Shown here piece after piece: positions 6,769 through 15,319 of a stretch of 38,219 nucleotides of DNA. This DNA comes from CAYRLZ01 sp964425275. Lineage in GTDB: Bacteria; Hydrothermota; Tepidihabitantia; Tepidihabitantales; JBDRVQ01. Every line of letters starts with the position of its first letter. Position 1 is the stretch's first letter. The DNA lies in assembly GCA_964425275.1 (NCBI GenBank), contig CAYRLZ010000026.1, positions 1 to 38,219 of the forward strand, read 5' to 3'. A program made the position numbers and the translations under genes. Below the pieces are notes generated by a model that ran no database searches, was not told the DNA's origin, and was given only the letters and a program-made list of their open reading frames with translations.

Positions 6769-8069
6769 AAATCCTCCATTTGATTATCAATTATTTGGCC
6801 GACGGGTGTCCAGCCATTTAATCTGACAATTTTTACCAAATAGACCTCCCCCAAAATCAGGGCGGGTTTTTTTATAATTATCATCTTCCCCGACCGGGTC
6901 TTACCTCTAAATTCTTCACCAATCCTATCTTCAACCAGGACCTCAAAGACCTTTCCGACCATCTCTTCATTTCTCTCCTTGGTTATCTGGTTCTGAACTT
7001 CAATGAGGTGGGTAAGTCTTTGCTTCTTCACCTCTTCTGCCACCTTCGGTTCGATCTCGCTTGCCTTAGTATTTGGTCTTTCGGAATATTTGAACATATA
7101 GGCGAAGTCAAATCTTATATCTTCAACCAGGGCCATCGTCTCTTGAAAATCTTCTTCCCTTTCGGCTGGAAATCCGACCATTAAATCAGTAGTGATTGCA
7201 ACATCAGGAATTAGCGAGCGGAGGTAATTTATCTTTTTCTGATATTCCTCTCGGGTATATCCCCGGCGCATTAAGGATAAAATCTTATTTGAGCCGGATT
7301 GTAGGGGAAGGTGAAACTCTGGACAGAGCTTTCCTGCCGAAATTAACTTAGCCATCTCTTCAATTAGGGGAAAAGATAAATCTCGGGGATGGGAGGTTAA
7401 GAAACGTATCCTTTTCAGCCCATCTATCTTATTCAATTCCTTTAAGATATCTAAAAATGTGAATCCATTAGACTTATAGCCCAGGACATTTTGACCCAAA
7501 AGGGTTATCTCTTTTACTCCAGCACCAACTAATATTTCCGCCTCTTTTATAACCGCAAGAAAATCTTTTGACCTTTCTTGACCCCGAACATAGGGGACGA
7601 TACAGTAGGAACAGAAGTTATTACAGCCGCGAATAATTGAGAGAAATGCCTTTATCCCTTCGGTTCGGGGTAGGATGTCTTGGTAAGTCTCACCGGGAAA
7701 TCCCTGATGACGAATCGGGCATCCCGAATCTTTTAGAACCCTGGGCAATTCCTTATATTCATCCGGTCCTAAGATAAAGTCAACGCCATAGGAAAAGAGT
7801 TTTTCCCCTAAGGCTGTTGCCAGACAACCGAGAACACCAATCTTTTTTTTCGGGTCTTTGTATTTTAGGCGACGGAGGGATGAGATAAAACCCAAGGCCC
7901 GGGTTTCGGCGTGTTTCCGAACAGAACAGGTTAAGACCAAAAGTAGCGATGCCTCTTCTTCCTTTTCGGCTGGCGCGTATCCTTCTTGATTAAGAATTTC
8001 TTTTATAATCCCTTCGTCATAGAGGTTCATCTGACAGCCATAAGTCTGGATGAAAAATTTCTTTCCCAT
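6765..8069 (-). CDS. miaB: tRNA-2-methylthio-N6-isopentenyladenosine synthase MiaB
   Basis: MiaB adds a methylthio group to i6A37 in tRNAs that read U-starting codons, using two [4Fe-4S] clusters and radical SAM chemistry. The 434-residue product has the N-terminal methylthiotransferase domain with Cys12 (YGCQMN), Cys48 and Cys82. The radical SAM triad is Cys149-x3-Cys153-x2-Cys156 (GCNNFCSYC). A C-terminal TRAM domain covers about 370-434. The YGCQMN wording favours MiaB over RimO or MtaB. It heads the operon miaB-lapA-lapB-methyltransferase-glycosylase-mutS. A TTGACA lies 29 nt upstream of a weak -10 that ends 6 nt before the ATG, with no usable Shine-Dalgarno. Confidence 0.93.
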   Translation of the reverse strand: MGKKFFIQTYGCQMNLYDEGIIKEILNQEGYAPAEKEEEASLLLVLTCSVRKHAETRALGFISSLRRLKYKDPKKKIGVLGCLATALGEKLFSYGVDFILGPDEYKELPRVLKDSGCPIRHQGFPGETYQDILPRTEGIKAFLSIIRGCNNFCSYCIVPYVRGQERSKDFLAVIKEAEILVGAGVKEITLLGQNVLGYKSNGFTFLDILKELNKIDGLKRIRFLTSHPRDLSFPLIEEMAKLISAGKLCPEFHLPLQSGSNKILSLMRRGYTREEYQKKINYLRSLIPDVAITTDLMVGFPAEREEDFQETMALVEDIRFDFAYMFKYSERPNTKASEIEPKVAEEVKKQRLTHLIEVQNQITKERNEEMVGKVFEVLVEDRIGEEFRGKTRSGKMIIIKKPALILGEVYLVKIVRLNGWTPVGQIIDNQMEDL

Positions 8070-8075
8070 TTCTTA

Positions 8076-8104
8076 TGTTTACCTCATAAATTAAGTTTTG
8101 TCAA
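8076..8104 (-). promoter_or_regulatory. miaB operon promoter, probably leaderless
   Basis: TTGACA at 8104-8099, a 17-nt spacer and TAAACA at 8081-8076 as a poor -10. The ATG follows 6 nt later. The -35 is clear; the -10 is inferred from position and from the same layout at other genes here. Confidence 0.55.
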
Positions 8105-8123
8105 TCCTTCTCTTTGGGTAATA

Positions 8124-8151
8124 TTGACAGGAGATTTTTGGGGATTAGAAT
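8124..8151 (+). promoter_or_regulatory. promoter of the DUF6569 gene, leaderless type
   Basis: TTGACA (8124-8129), a 16-nt spacer and TAGAAT (8146-8151). The ATG at 8157 follows after 5 nt. It is divergent from the miaB promoter, with the two -35 boxes about 20 nt apart. Confidence 0.75.
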
Positions 8152-8156
8152 AAGTT

Positions 8157-9065
8157 ATGGAAAAGAGATTTAAGGCAATGGAAAGGTTTGAGGTGGGCGA
8201 GCCGCGATTTTTGAAAAATCTCGTCCTTTTTCCTTTAACCGATGGCGATACTGACTTAGGTCGAATTTCGCTTCTTTCTGAGGCACTGGCAAAAAATCAT
8301 TTAGAGATTAAAGAGTTAAAAGCGCCGCGGATGGATACAATAGTTGTTAAAAATAATTCTGATTTACCGGTATTGGCCTTGGAGGGTGAAGGACTGATTG
8401 GTGCCTGGCAGGACCGGGTGATAAATAGTTCGGCGCTGATTGCGAAAAAGAGTGAAGTGAAAATTCCAGTCAGTTGTGTGGAGTCAGGAAGATGGAGCGG
8501 TGATAAAGAGTTTTTCTCCGGATGGACAATCTCTTATCCTTCTCTGCGGGCGATTATCAGCCAAAGTGTTTCCCAATCTCTCTCTTTGAACCGAAGATTT
8601 CAGGCCGACCAGAATAGGGTCTGGCGGAGTATAACGGAAAAGATTAAACGGTTTAAGGTAAATTCGGTTACTTCCTCCATGCACGATGTCTATTCCCAAG
8701 CGAGAAAGCAACTTCTGAGTTATAAGGAGGGAGTAGAGGAGATTAAAGGCTGGAATGGGGTGATTGTTTTAATTGGTAAGGAGATACTTTGTATTGACCT
8801 CTTCGGTTCTAAGCGATTATTCACAAAATTAAAAGAAGCACTAATTGCGAGTTATGCCTTGGATGCCTTAGAAAGCCGAATCCCGACTACTCCCCGGATT
8901 GAGCGGGTCAAAGAGATATGGGAAGAAGTAAAGAGAACACCCGGGAAACGATTCCCTTCTTTTGCTCTGGGCGATGAGCTAAGATTAGAGACCAGAGATT
9001 TGTTCGGTCGGTGCTTAATTTATAACGAAAAAATTATCCACTTCTCAGCCTTCCGCCGAAGTTAA
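8157..9065 (+). CDS. DUF6569 / ARPP-1 domain protein
   Basis: The 302-residue product is almost entirely one ARPP-1 (DUF6569) domain. The signature is clear: PVLALEGEGLIGAWQDRVIN at about 75-94, then KIPVSCVESGRW at about 106-117, and a second half with a conserved GWNGVIVLIG. The family was named because members occur beside ADP-ribosylglycohydrolase and rhodanese/phosphatase genes; its biochemical activity is not known to me. I see no signal peptide or membrane helix, so it should be cytoplasmic. It is a single-gene unit with its own leaderless-type promoter, divergent from miaB. Its stop codon touches the stop of the convergent radical SAM gene with no base between. No ADP-ribosylation gene is nearby. 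Confidence 0.75.
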   Translation: MEKRFKAMERFEVGEPRFLKNLVLFPLTDGDTDLGRISLLSEALAKNHLEIKELKAPRMDTIVVKNNSDLPVLALEGEGLIGAWQDRVINSSALIAKKSEVKIPVSCVESGRWSGDKEFFSGWTISYPSLRAIISQSVSQSLSLNRRFQADQNRVWRSITEKIKRFKVNSVTSSMHDVYSQARKQLLSYKEGVEEIKGWNGVIVLIGKEILCIDLFGSKRLFTKLKEALIASYALDALESRIPTTPRIERVKEIWEEVKRTPGKRFPSFALGDELRLETRDLFGRCLIYNEKIIHFSAFRRS

Positions 9066-10343
9066 TTACGGTAATTGGGATAGGTATTTCTTTAATGTTA
9101 AAAGTTCTTCTCTTCCTTTAAGAAAAAGAAAGGCGGTGTTATTATGGAGAAGGGGGTCAGTATTTTCGTCAAATCCGGCCTCTTCATATTCCTTAGTTTT
9201 GGGGATGGGCGAAAATTCGGCTAAATGAACCTTAATCCCTAAACGATGGACAAAGTCAATACTCTCTTTTATCTCCGCTAATGTCTGCCGGGGTAGACCA
9301 AAGATGAGATAGGCATGGAGGTCTTGATTCTTAAAGCCGGCTTTTTTTAATAACTCAACCGCCCTTAAAAATTCCTCAGTTTTCACCTTTCCACCGGTTG
9401 CCTCTTGAGTCACCGGTGAAACCGTCTCCAGACTTAAATAGATTGTCTTAAAATTAGCCGCATAAAGGAGAAAGGCCATCTCTTCATCAATAAATCGGGG
9501 ATTAAGCCCATTCGGGGTATGAAGGTTTAAATGCCAACCTTTCTTGATTATCTCAATTAAAAGCGCCTTAAAGTTCGGATTGCTGAGTAGGGCGTCATCA
9601 TAAAAGGCGATATTTTTTATTGCCAAACTTCGGTAATAATCAATCTCAGTTAATAGAGAAGCCAAAGAGCGATATGAATAATCAAGAGATAATTGGGGAA
9701 CGGCACAATAGGTGCAATGGAATGGACACCCCCGAGAGGTGAGGATACAGGCATAATCAAGTTTTGGGTATAGGTCAAAGGCCGGAAAGGGAAGAGAGAA
9801 AAATGGCTGGGGTTTTAAGTCAGGAATATACTTAAAGATATTTTCTTCAAACCGACCGCTAATTACAATATCGGCCTTAGAAAATCGCCGAGCGTGTTCT
9901 TTACAGATGGTCGCATAGATGCCGCCTAAGAAGAGAGGAATTTTGGGAAAGTGTCTCTTTAATATCTTTATCGTATCAAATACCCCTAAATACCAGTAGG
10001 TCATTATTGAGGTGACAAATATATAGTCAATATCTTTAATTTCGGAAAGGAGCGACTCAAAAAGTTCCTGGGGGATGCCGTATCGTTTATAGCGCCGGGG
10101 GATATTTTGGTAAACCTTGGGCTTTTCAATAAAGGTGGCAGGGAATTTCCCTCGGCCATAGACATCCACTTTGGGCTTTTCGGCTAATTTAGGATGGTAG
10201 CGGTCAAGGCAATCAATGAGAATGACCTCAAAATTAAACTGACGTAAATAAGCGGCTAAGTATAAAAGACCCAGGGGCTTTAACCAGAAATCAAATGCCT
10301 TGAAGTCATAAATCCAGGGATTGACGAGCAGCGCCCGCCTCAT
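9066..10343 (-). CDS. B12-binding-domain radical SAM protein
   Basis: The N-terminal half (about 1-150) looks like the cobalamin-binding fold that precedes many radical SAM enzymes (ALLVNPW...KPLGLLYLAAYLR). The radical SAM core begins near residue 200 with LTSRGCPFHCTYC, the Cys-x3-Cys-x2-Cys triad for the [4Fe-4S] cluster, and continues with YLSLETVSP and HAYLIFGLPRQT. These enzymes make difficult C-C, methylation or thioether bonds; the substrate cannot be told from sequence. I do not see the DxHxxG-type B12 signature, so cobalamin binding is uncertain. It is the last gene after ftsE-ftsX-envC-holB, 36 nt after holB, and converges with no gap on the DUF6569 gene. Confidence 0.75.
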   Translation of the reverse strand: MRRALLVNPWIYDFKAFDFWLKPLGLLYLAAYLRQFNFEVILIDCLDRYHPKLAEKPKVDVYGRGKFPATFIEKPKVYQNIPRRYKRYGIPQELFESLLSEIKDIDYIFVTSIMTYWYLGVFDTIKILKRHFPKIPLFLGGIYATICKEHARRFSKADIVISGRFEENIFKYIPDLKPQPFFSLPFPAFDLYPKLDYACILTSRGCPFHCTYCAVPQLSLDYSYRSLASLLTEIDYYRSLAIKNIAFYDDALLSNPNFKALLIEIIKKGWHLNLHTPNGLNPRFIDEEMAFLLYAANFKTIYLSLETVSPVTQEATGGKVKTEEFLRAVELLKKAGFKNQDLHAYLIFGLPRQTLAEIKESIDFVHRLGIKVHLAEFSPIPKTKEYEEAGFDENTDPLLHNNTAFLFLKGREELLTLKKYLSQLP

Positions 10344-10379
10344 AACCTAATTGAATGACCGGTATCGGCGATTCTTGGA

Positions 10380-11417
10380 CTACTCTTTCTCCGACGGCTT
10401 TTTTACCAAAGAATAGAGAAAGGAAAAGAGAAAGAGGTGGCGGTTGAGATTGTATTCCAGGTCTAATTGGAGGTTTAAAAGACTTTCCATTCGCTTAATT
10501 AAGGTATCGGTTGAAAACTCTTCGGGCAAGAGAGATTCGTAATCTTTTAATTTCAGTCTCTTTAATAACTGGGAGTGAAAAAGGAGGATGAGGTTTTGGA
10601 TTATATCTTCTAAATCAACCGAGCGGAGAACCTCCATTGTTGAGAGAAATGAAGAGAGACGTGGATTAAAGAGAAGGGAGAGGATAGCCTTGGGGATTGG
10701 GGAAGGGTTTTCGGAAAATTCTATCGCCCGCCGCAGGCTACCATAAGCAAAGATGAGTGATTTCTTTCTCTGCTCCTCATTATAGCCCTTTCTTTTTAAA
10801 TATCCTTCAATTACTTCATCCTTTAAGGGTGGGAAGTAAATCGGGAAGCAACGGGAGCGGATGGTGGTGGGAAGAAAAGATAGACGGGTAGTGGTAAGGA
10901 TGAAGACCGTCTCCTTCTGTGGTTCTTCTAAGGTCTTAAGAAAGGCGTTGGCCGCTTCTATTGTCATCTTTTCGGCATCAACAATTATCACCACGCGTCT
11001 TCGGGCATTGAGCGGTTGAAAGCGCATCTCCGTAGAAATTTGCTTAATCTCACCAATATGGATGGAATAGTTTTTCGGCGTGGTCGGTCTTTTTTGATAT
11101 AGGGAATAACTGGGCCGGATTTTAGCCATTGATTCATTTACATCATCTTCATTTTCTCCCTCGGACTTCTTCTTCTGGGTTGGGAAGAGAATTCTTAGAT
11201 CGGGATGGATGAGGCGGGCAATCTCCCGGCAAGAACGACACTGACCACAAGGGTCTTCTTTTTCGCAGTTTAGGCTCTGGGCAAAAATGAGGGCGGTGGT
11301 TCGTTTACCAACCCCCTCCCTTCCCCAGAAGATTAATGGGGGAAAGGTTGGTTGAGAAGATAATTTTTTCAACTGCTCAATTACCTTATCCTGACCTAAA
11401 ATCTCGTTAAAGCCCAT
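10380..11417 (-). CDS. holB: DNA polymerase III subunit delta'
   Basis: Delta' is part of the clamp loader that places the beta clamp on DNA. The 345-residue product has the AAA+ layout: ILGQDKVIEQL at the start, a P-loop WGREGVGKRTT near 31-41, a zinc module with Cys51, Cys57, Cys60 and Cys63, then FLKTLEEPQKETVFILTT (sensor 1) and IRSRCF (the SRC motif). The C-terminal helical collar lacks the long DnaX extension, which favours delta' over gamma/tau. It lies between envC and the radical SAM gene. No tmk gene, its common neighbour, is present. The ATG has no obvious Shine-Dalgarno. Confidence 0.88.
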   Translation of the reverse strand: MGFNEILGQDKVIEQLKKLSSQPTFPPLIFWGREGVGKRTTALIFAQSLNCEKEDPCGQCRSCREIARLIHPDLRILFPTQKKKSEGENEDDVNESMAKIRPSYSLYQKRPTTPKNYSIHIGEIKQISTEMRFQPLNARRRVVIIVDAEKMTIEAANAFLKTLEEPQKETVFILTTTRLSFLPTTIRSRCFPIYFPPLKDEVIEGYLKRKGYNEEQRKKSLIFAYGSLRRAIEFSENPSPIPKAILSLLFNPRLSSFLSTMEVLRSVDLEDIIQNLILLFHSQLLKRLKLKDYESLLPEEFSTDTLIKRMESLLNLQLDLEYNLNRHLFLFSFLYSLVKKPSEKE

Positions 11418-11448
11418 AATGTAGCGGATTTAACCAATTATTCCGATT

Positions 11449-12582
11449 TTACTTAGCCAGCCATTCTAAGGGGTTGACCGGTTTTCCCTCTCTTCGGATT
11501 TCAAAATGGAGAGTCTCTTTTGCCTTGGCAATAACGGTTCCGGTCTCTACTTCTTGGCCAACGGTTACCTTAATCTCTAAGAGGTTAGAATAGATTGAGT
11601 AATAGCCTTCACGGTGGTCAACGATTATCATATTGCCGTAGCCCATAAATCGGTCAGCGTAAACAACGCGCCCCTTGCCGATTACGGAGACATTGGCCCC
11701 AACCGGGCATTCAATATCAATTCCGGTATTTTGGGTTCGGGTTTTATACTTGGGATGAAATTGACTACCAAAATAAGATATTACCCGCCCCCGATAGGGC
11801 CAGGGGATATTACCTTTCATTATTTCCAGGTAGTGAGTCCCTGGTTTAAGACGACGGGCCTCCCGACGCTTTTCTAAATCTTTAATCAGATTTTCCAGTC
11901 TTGCCATTGCCTCTTTTAACTCCTTACCCAGCGCCTGATTTTTTTCTTTTTCGGTTCTGACCTTGTGAAGAAGCCTGCTTTCTAATTCCTTCGTCTTTTT
12001 CAGGGCGTTTTCCTCGGCGAGTTTTTCCGACTGCATCTTCGCCAATTCCCGGTAGGCGATAGATAGACTCTTTTCTCTTTTTTCCAATTCCTTTTGTAAA
12101 ACGGCGAGATGTTCAATATTGCGCTTATGTTCTCTTCCCAGGTATTTCAAATTGATTACCTTCCGATAGACCTCGGGTAAGGTCTTGGAACCCAGATAGA
12201 GTTCCAGGGATAAAGGGCGGTTGATTTTATAAAAGACTAAGAGGAGTGATGATAATCGCTCTTTGGTTTTTGTAATCTGCCTTTTGGTATTGGTTATATC
12301 TTGCTTGACCACTACCATTTCTCTCTCTTTTGCTTTGATGGAGTTTGTTAACTGCTGAATATAGTGTCGGGTCAGAGCGATTTTTTCCTCCACCATCTCC
12401 ACTCGCTTCAAAACATTTTTTTCCTCAGTGGCGAGTTTTTTTATATTCTCTTCTATCTTCTCTAACTTCTTCTTGGTTTCTTCTAAAGCCCGCTTCTGTT
12501 TTTCAAACTCGTCAGTCTCCTGGGCCCCTAAGGTAATAAAAAGCGAAAGTAAAAGGATAAGAAAATTTGGGATAGAAGTCAT
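11449..12582 (-). CDS. envC: EnvC-like murein hydrolase activator (degenerate LytM domain)
   Basis: EnvC sits in the periplasm under FtsEX and activates amidases that split septal peptidoglycan. The 377-residue product has a signal peptide (about 1-20), a long coiled coil (about 25-250) and a C-terminal LytM/M23-like domain (about 265-377). The zinc-ligand positions are changed: the usual HxGxD is NTGID near 284, and the HLHF position is TLHF near 357. The domain is therefore probably not a working peptidase, as in E. coli EnvC. The gene follows ftsE and ftsX directly, 4 nt after ftsX, which supports the FtsEX-EnvC assignment strongly. Confidence 0.9.
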   Translation of the reverse strand: MTSIPNFLILLLSLFITLGAQETDEFEKQKRALEETKKKLEKIEENIKKLATEEKNVLKRVEMVEEKIALTRHYIQQLTNSIKAKEREMVVVKQDITNTKRQITKTKERLSSLLLVFYKINRPLSLELYLGSKTLPEVYRKVINLKYLGREHKRNIEHLAVLQKELEKREKSLSIAYRELAKMQSEKLAEENALKKTKELESRLLHKVRTEKEKNQALGKELKEAMARLENLIKDLEKRREARRLKPGTHYLEIMKGNIPWPYRGRVISYFGSQFHPKYKTRTQNTGIDIECPVGANVSVIGKGRVVYADRFMGYGNMIIVDHREGYYSIYSNLLEIKVTVGQEVETGTVIAKAKETLHFEIRREGKPVNPLEWLAK

Positions 12583-12586
12583 TATC

Positions 12587-13447
12587 CTAATTATTTTTCC
12601 TCTCTTTAATTCGGGCTAGGGCGGCATAAGAGCCAAAGATTCCTAAGATACTGCCCAGGGTGATAGCAAAGAGGAAAAGATAAAAATGAGGGAAGAGGAA
12701 CTTGGGTAATGCAAAGGAGGCAAGGTAGGCAAGAAGCGAGAGGATAAGAAAGGCAATCAAACCGCCGAGAATCCCTTGAAGGAAACCCTGTCCGTAAAAA
12801 GGAGCATTTACTAAATAATCGGTCGCACCGACCAATCTCATTATCTCAATCTCCCGGCGCCGATGGAAGATAGTTGATTCGATATTCTGAAAGATAATGA
12901 AGATTACCGCCAGGCCGACAATCGCCAAGAGGAGAAAATTGGAAAAGAAGGCAATCCTTAATAATCGCTCTAATTTTTCTAAGACCTCACGACCCGACCA
13001 GACCTCTTTAATTCCCGGAATCGCCGATATTTTTTTCTCCACCTCTCTTATTTTGAAAGAAGATTGAAAATCTTGCTCTAATTTTATTCGTAGAGAGTTG
13101 GGCAGAGGGTTTTTATCAATCCCTTTGAGCAGTGAGGCGTCTTCTCCTAAGTCATCTTTTAATTCTTCCAGCGCCTCATCTTGTGAGACATATCTCACCT
13201 CCTTGATACCGGCGATTAAAAAGACCTTATCAGCCACTTTCTGATAGGAACTCTTCTCGTCTAAAAAGGCATAAATCTCAATCCGGTTATGGACCTCCTT
13301 CACTACGGAGGTAAGATTAAGGGTAATGGTGACAAATATTAAAAGGAGGAGAAGGCAGAGTGCCTGAACCGTGGCGGAAAAGAAGAAATTTAACTTATTC
13401 AATTTTATTGTGCGGAAGGTCTCTTTAAGGACGAAGGTGATACTCAT
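12587..13447 (-). CDS. ftsX: cell division ABC permease FtsX
   Basis: FtsX is the membrane half of the FtsEX complex, which passes ATP-driven shape changes to EnvC in the periplasm. The 286-residue product has the family pattern: one N-terminal membrane helix (about 20-42), a periplasmic domain (about 45-160, with VADKVFLIAGIKEVRYVSQD) and three more helices (about 170-190, 215-240 and 255-280). The cytoplasmic loop HRRREIEIMRLVGATDYLV is the usual coupling element for the ATPase. The gene starts 6 nt after ftsE with a GGGAGAG Shine-Dalgarno. Confidence 0.95.
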   Translation of the reverse strand: MSITFVLKETFRTIKLNKLNFFFSATVQALCLLLLLIFVTITLNLTSVVKEVHNRIEIYAFLDEKSSYQKVADKVFLIAGIKEVRYVSQDEALEELKDDLGEDASLLKGIDKNPLPNSLRIKLEQDFQSSFKIREVEKKISAIPGIKEVWSGREVLEKLERLLRIAFFSNFLLLAIVGLAVIFIIFQNIESTIFHRRREIEIMRLVGATDYLVNAPFYGQGFLQGILGGLIAFLILSLLAYLASFALPKFLFPHFYLFLFAITLGSILGIFGSYAALARIKERKNN

Positions 13448-13453
13448 TCAATT

Positions 13454-14122
13454 TTACTCTCCCTTAGTGTCTTCGGTTATTTTTCCAGCAACTAATTTTA
13501 CTGTTCGCCGTTTGAGCACCTTTGGCAGTTCAATATCGTGGGTGGCCATAATTAAAGTCTTTCCCTGGTTATTTAACTCCAAGAATATCTTGGTGATTTC
13601 CTCGGCCGATTCGTGGTCAATATTACCGGTTGGTTCATCAGCCAAGATTAACTCCGGTTCTTTGGCGATTGCCCGAGCAATCGCCACCTTCTGTTGCTCG
13701 CCACCCGAAAGTTGATGGGGAAAGTTGTGTATCTTATTCATCATCCCTAATTTCGTCAGGGTGGAGAATATTTTGTCTTCAATTCGGTCTCGGGGGAAAT
13801 TTATCGCCATTAAAGAAAATTCTAAATTTTCGTAAACGGTGCGGTCCGGAAGTAACTTGAAGTCTTGGAAAATAATCCCGATATGGCGCCGTAACTTGGG
13901 AATCTCTTTGGCGGGGAGTTTCCTCAAATTTCTTCCACCAATCGTTACTTCACCCCGGGTGGGCAGTTCTTCCCGATAGATGAGTTTGAGCAAAGTTGTC
14001 TTGCCGGCCCCGGTTGGTCCCTGGATAAAGACGAATTCGCCCTGGGCGATTTCTAAGTTCACATCTCTTAGGGCATACCAGGAATGGCCATAAATCTTAG
14101 AGACATTGTGAAAAGAAATCAT
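13454..14122 (-). CDS. ftsE: cell division ATP-binding protein FtsE
   Basis: FtsE is the ATPase of FtsEX. The 222-residue product has all ABC motifs: Walker A GPTGAGKTT near 36-44, the Q-loop in IGIIFQDFKLLPDRTV, the signature LSGGEQQKVAIARAI near 138-152, Walker B LILADEPTGNID and the switch His in MATHD. The DFKLLPDRTV wording is typical of FtsE. It begins the ftsE-ftsX-envC-holB-radical SAM unit. A TTGACT-N16-TAAAAT promoter ends 5 nt before the ATG, and its -35 overlaps the stop codon of the upstream PBP4-like gene. Confidence 0.95.
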   Translation of the reverse strand: MISFHNVSKIYGHSWYALRDVNLEIAQGEFVFIQGPTGAGKTTLLKLIYREELPTRGEVTIGGRNLRKLPAKEIPKLRRHIGIIFQDFKLLPDRTVYENLEFSLMAINFPRDRIEDKIFSTLTKLGMMNKIHNFPHQLSGGEQQKVAIARAIAKEPELILADEPTGNIDHESAEEITKIFLELNNQGKTLIMATHDIELPKVLKRRTVKLVAGKITEDTKGE

Positions 14123-14127
14123 CCCCT

Positions 14128-14155
14128 ATTTTACCTAATGTCGGCAAGAAGTCAA
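14128..14155 (-). promoter_or_regulatory. ftsEX operon promoter, leaderless type
   Basis: TTGACT (14155-14150), a 16-nt spacer and TAAAAT (14133-14128), then AGGGG and the ftsE ATG 5 nt later. The -35 covers the TGA stop of the PBP4-like gene (14152-14154). The AGGGG between is too close to the ATG to act as a normal Shine-Dalgarno. Confidence 0.7.
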
Positions 14156-14970
14156 CTATGGTGAGCGAGGAGTGAAAGGAGCCTTTCAATAAATTCCCAG
14201 TGAGTGAAGTTTTTATTCGGCGGGTGATTGATGATAATGGAAAAGGAATAGACCGAATTATTGGTAAAGAGATAACCGGAGAGGGCATAAACATTTCTGA
14301 TATAGCCGGTCTTGGCGTAAACTCGATTTTTTAACGAGAAGAGCCGGCGACGCAATGTCCCTCTCTTCCCGGCAACCGCTAAACTACCCAGAAAGTCTCT
14401 TCGGAGTGGTGAGAAGTAGAGGTGATTGAGAAGTTCGACCAGGGTTTTCGTCGTTACCCGATTTTTTCTTGACCGACCACTTCCATCAGCAATGATTAGT
14501 CCGGATGTCGAGATATTGCTGGTCTTGAGATAACGGCGGATAACCATTTCTGGTCTTGTCCCTTTGTATTCACCAATTGTTCGGAAGAGCGCCTCGGCTA
14601 AAAGATTATCACTTTTGGCATTGAGACGGGAAAGGACATATCGCCGCCGGGTGCTGCGCCTTCCTTTTAAGTGTCGGGCTAATCTCTTCGGAAATTCTTT
14701 GTTCCATAACGAAAGCCCGCAGGCACTAATTAGCAATTTCTGGTTAGAAGCCGGGATGAGTGGTTTTTCTCCATTATGGGTAAAGATAAATTTGCCGGCA
14801 TCAATTGAGTAGATAGTAATGCCAATCTTTTGGGGATTAAATCCTATTGTCTTTATTAGGCTATCAATAAGTGTTTTATAAGAAGACCCCTCGGGAGTTA
14901 GTCCTACTTCCGAGAAAAGCGAAGAGGAAGCGACTAAGGTAATTAAAAATAGCCTTATTATTATTTTCAC
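14152..14970 (-). CDS. compact PBP4-type D-alanyl-D-alanine carboxypeptidase (peptidase S13)
   Basis: PBP4/DacB enzymes trim or cut peptide cross-links of peptidoglycan in the periplasm. All three penicillin-binding motifs are here: SNQK (75-78, the nucleophile Ser and base Lys), SDN (120-122) and KTG (220-222). Family-specific ADGSGRSRKNRVT near 161-173 and GKRGTLRRR near 201-209 are also present. A signal peptide covers about 1-20. The protein has only 272 residues, against about 450-480 for typical PBP4. The gap between SxxK and SxN is 45 residues rather than some 240, so the inserted domains II and III are missing. The start is GTG at 14970. It lies directly before ftsEX-envC. Confidence 0.85.
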   Translation of the reverse strand: MKIIIRLFLITLVASSSLFSEVGLTPEGSSYKTLIDSLIKTIGFNPQKIGITIYSIDAGKFIFTHNGEKPLIPASNQKLLISACGLSLWNKEFPKRLARHLKGRRSTRRRYVLSRLNAKSDNLLAEALFRTIGEYKGTRPEMVIRRYLKTSNISTSGLIIADGSGRSRKNRVTTKTLVELLNHLYFSPLRRDFLGSLAVAGKRGTLRRRLFSLKNRVYAKTGYIRNVYALSGYLFTNNSVYSFSIIINHPPNKNFTHWEFIERLLSLLAHHS

Positions 14971-14978
14971 TTTTTATA

Positions 14979-15006
14979 AATTTACGGAATTTTATCTATC
15001 TGTCAA
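14979..15006 (-). promoter_or_regulatory. promoter of the compact PBP4 gene
   Basis: TTGACA (15006-15001), a 16-nt spacer and TAAATT (14984-14979). The GTG start is 8 nt beyond the -10, so the 5' leader would be only a base or two, with no room for a Shine-Dalgarno. Confidence 0.6.
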
Positions 15007-15319
15007 CCCCTCTTCGCTCAGTAAGACCTTAAATTTCAGAAAACACTTTGCCCTAATTTTTACGCTAAGAAAAAGACCAATTTTATTAAGTATAGTTAAA
15101 TCAATAAGTTATATTTTTGGGGATTCTAACCTCGTTGGTGTTTTATCTAAGTCTTAAGGAGGTGATTCTTTAGTTTTAAGATATTTCGGTCCTTCATAAC
15201 TTATCTATTTTATTATACTATAAAACTCAAAAAAGCAACCAGCTACTCGCTTCTTATTCTATCGCGGGTTTCAAATACCTATTTTTCGGTATAAGCCTCT
15301 GATTTTGGTAGGGCTACAA

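Noticed and set aside
11449..12582. Active M23 endopeptidase
   Set aside because: The HxGxD and HxH ligand positions are replaced (NTGID and TLHF), so an EnvC-type activator is the better reading.
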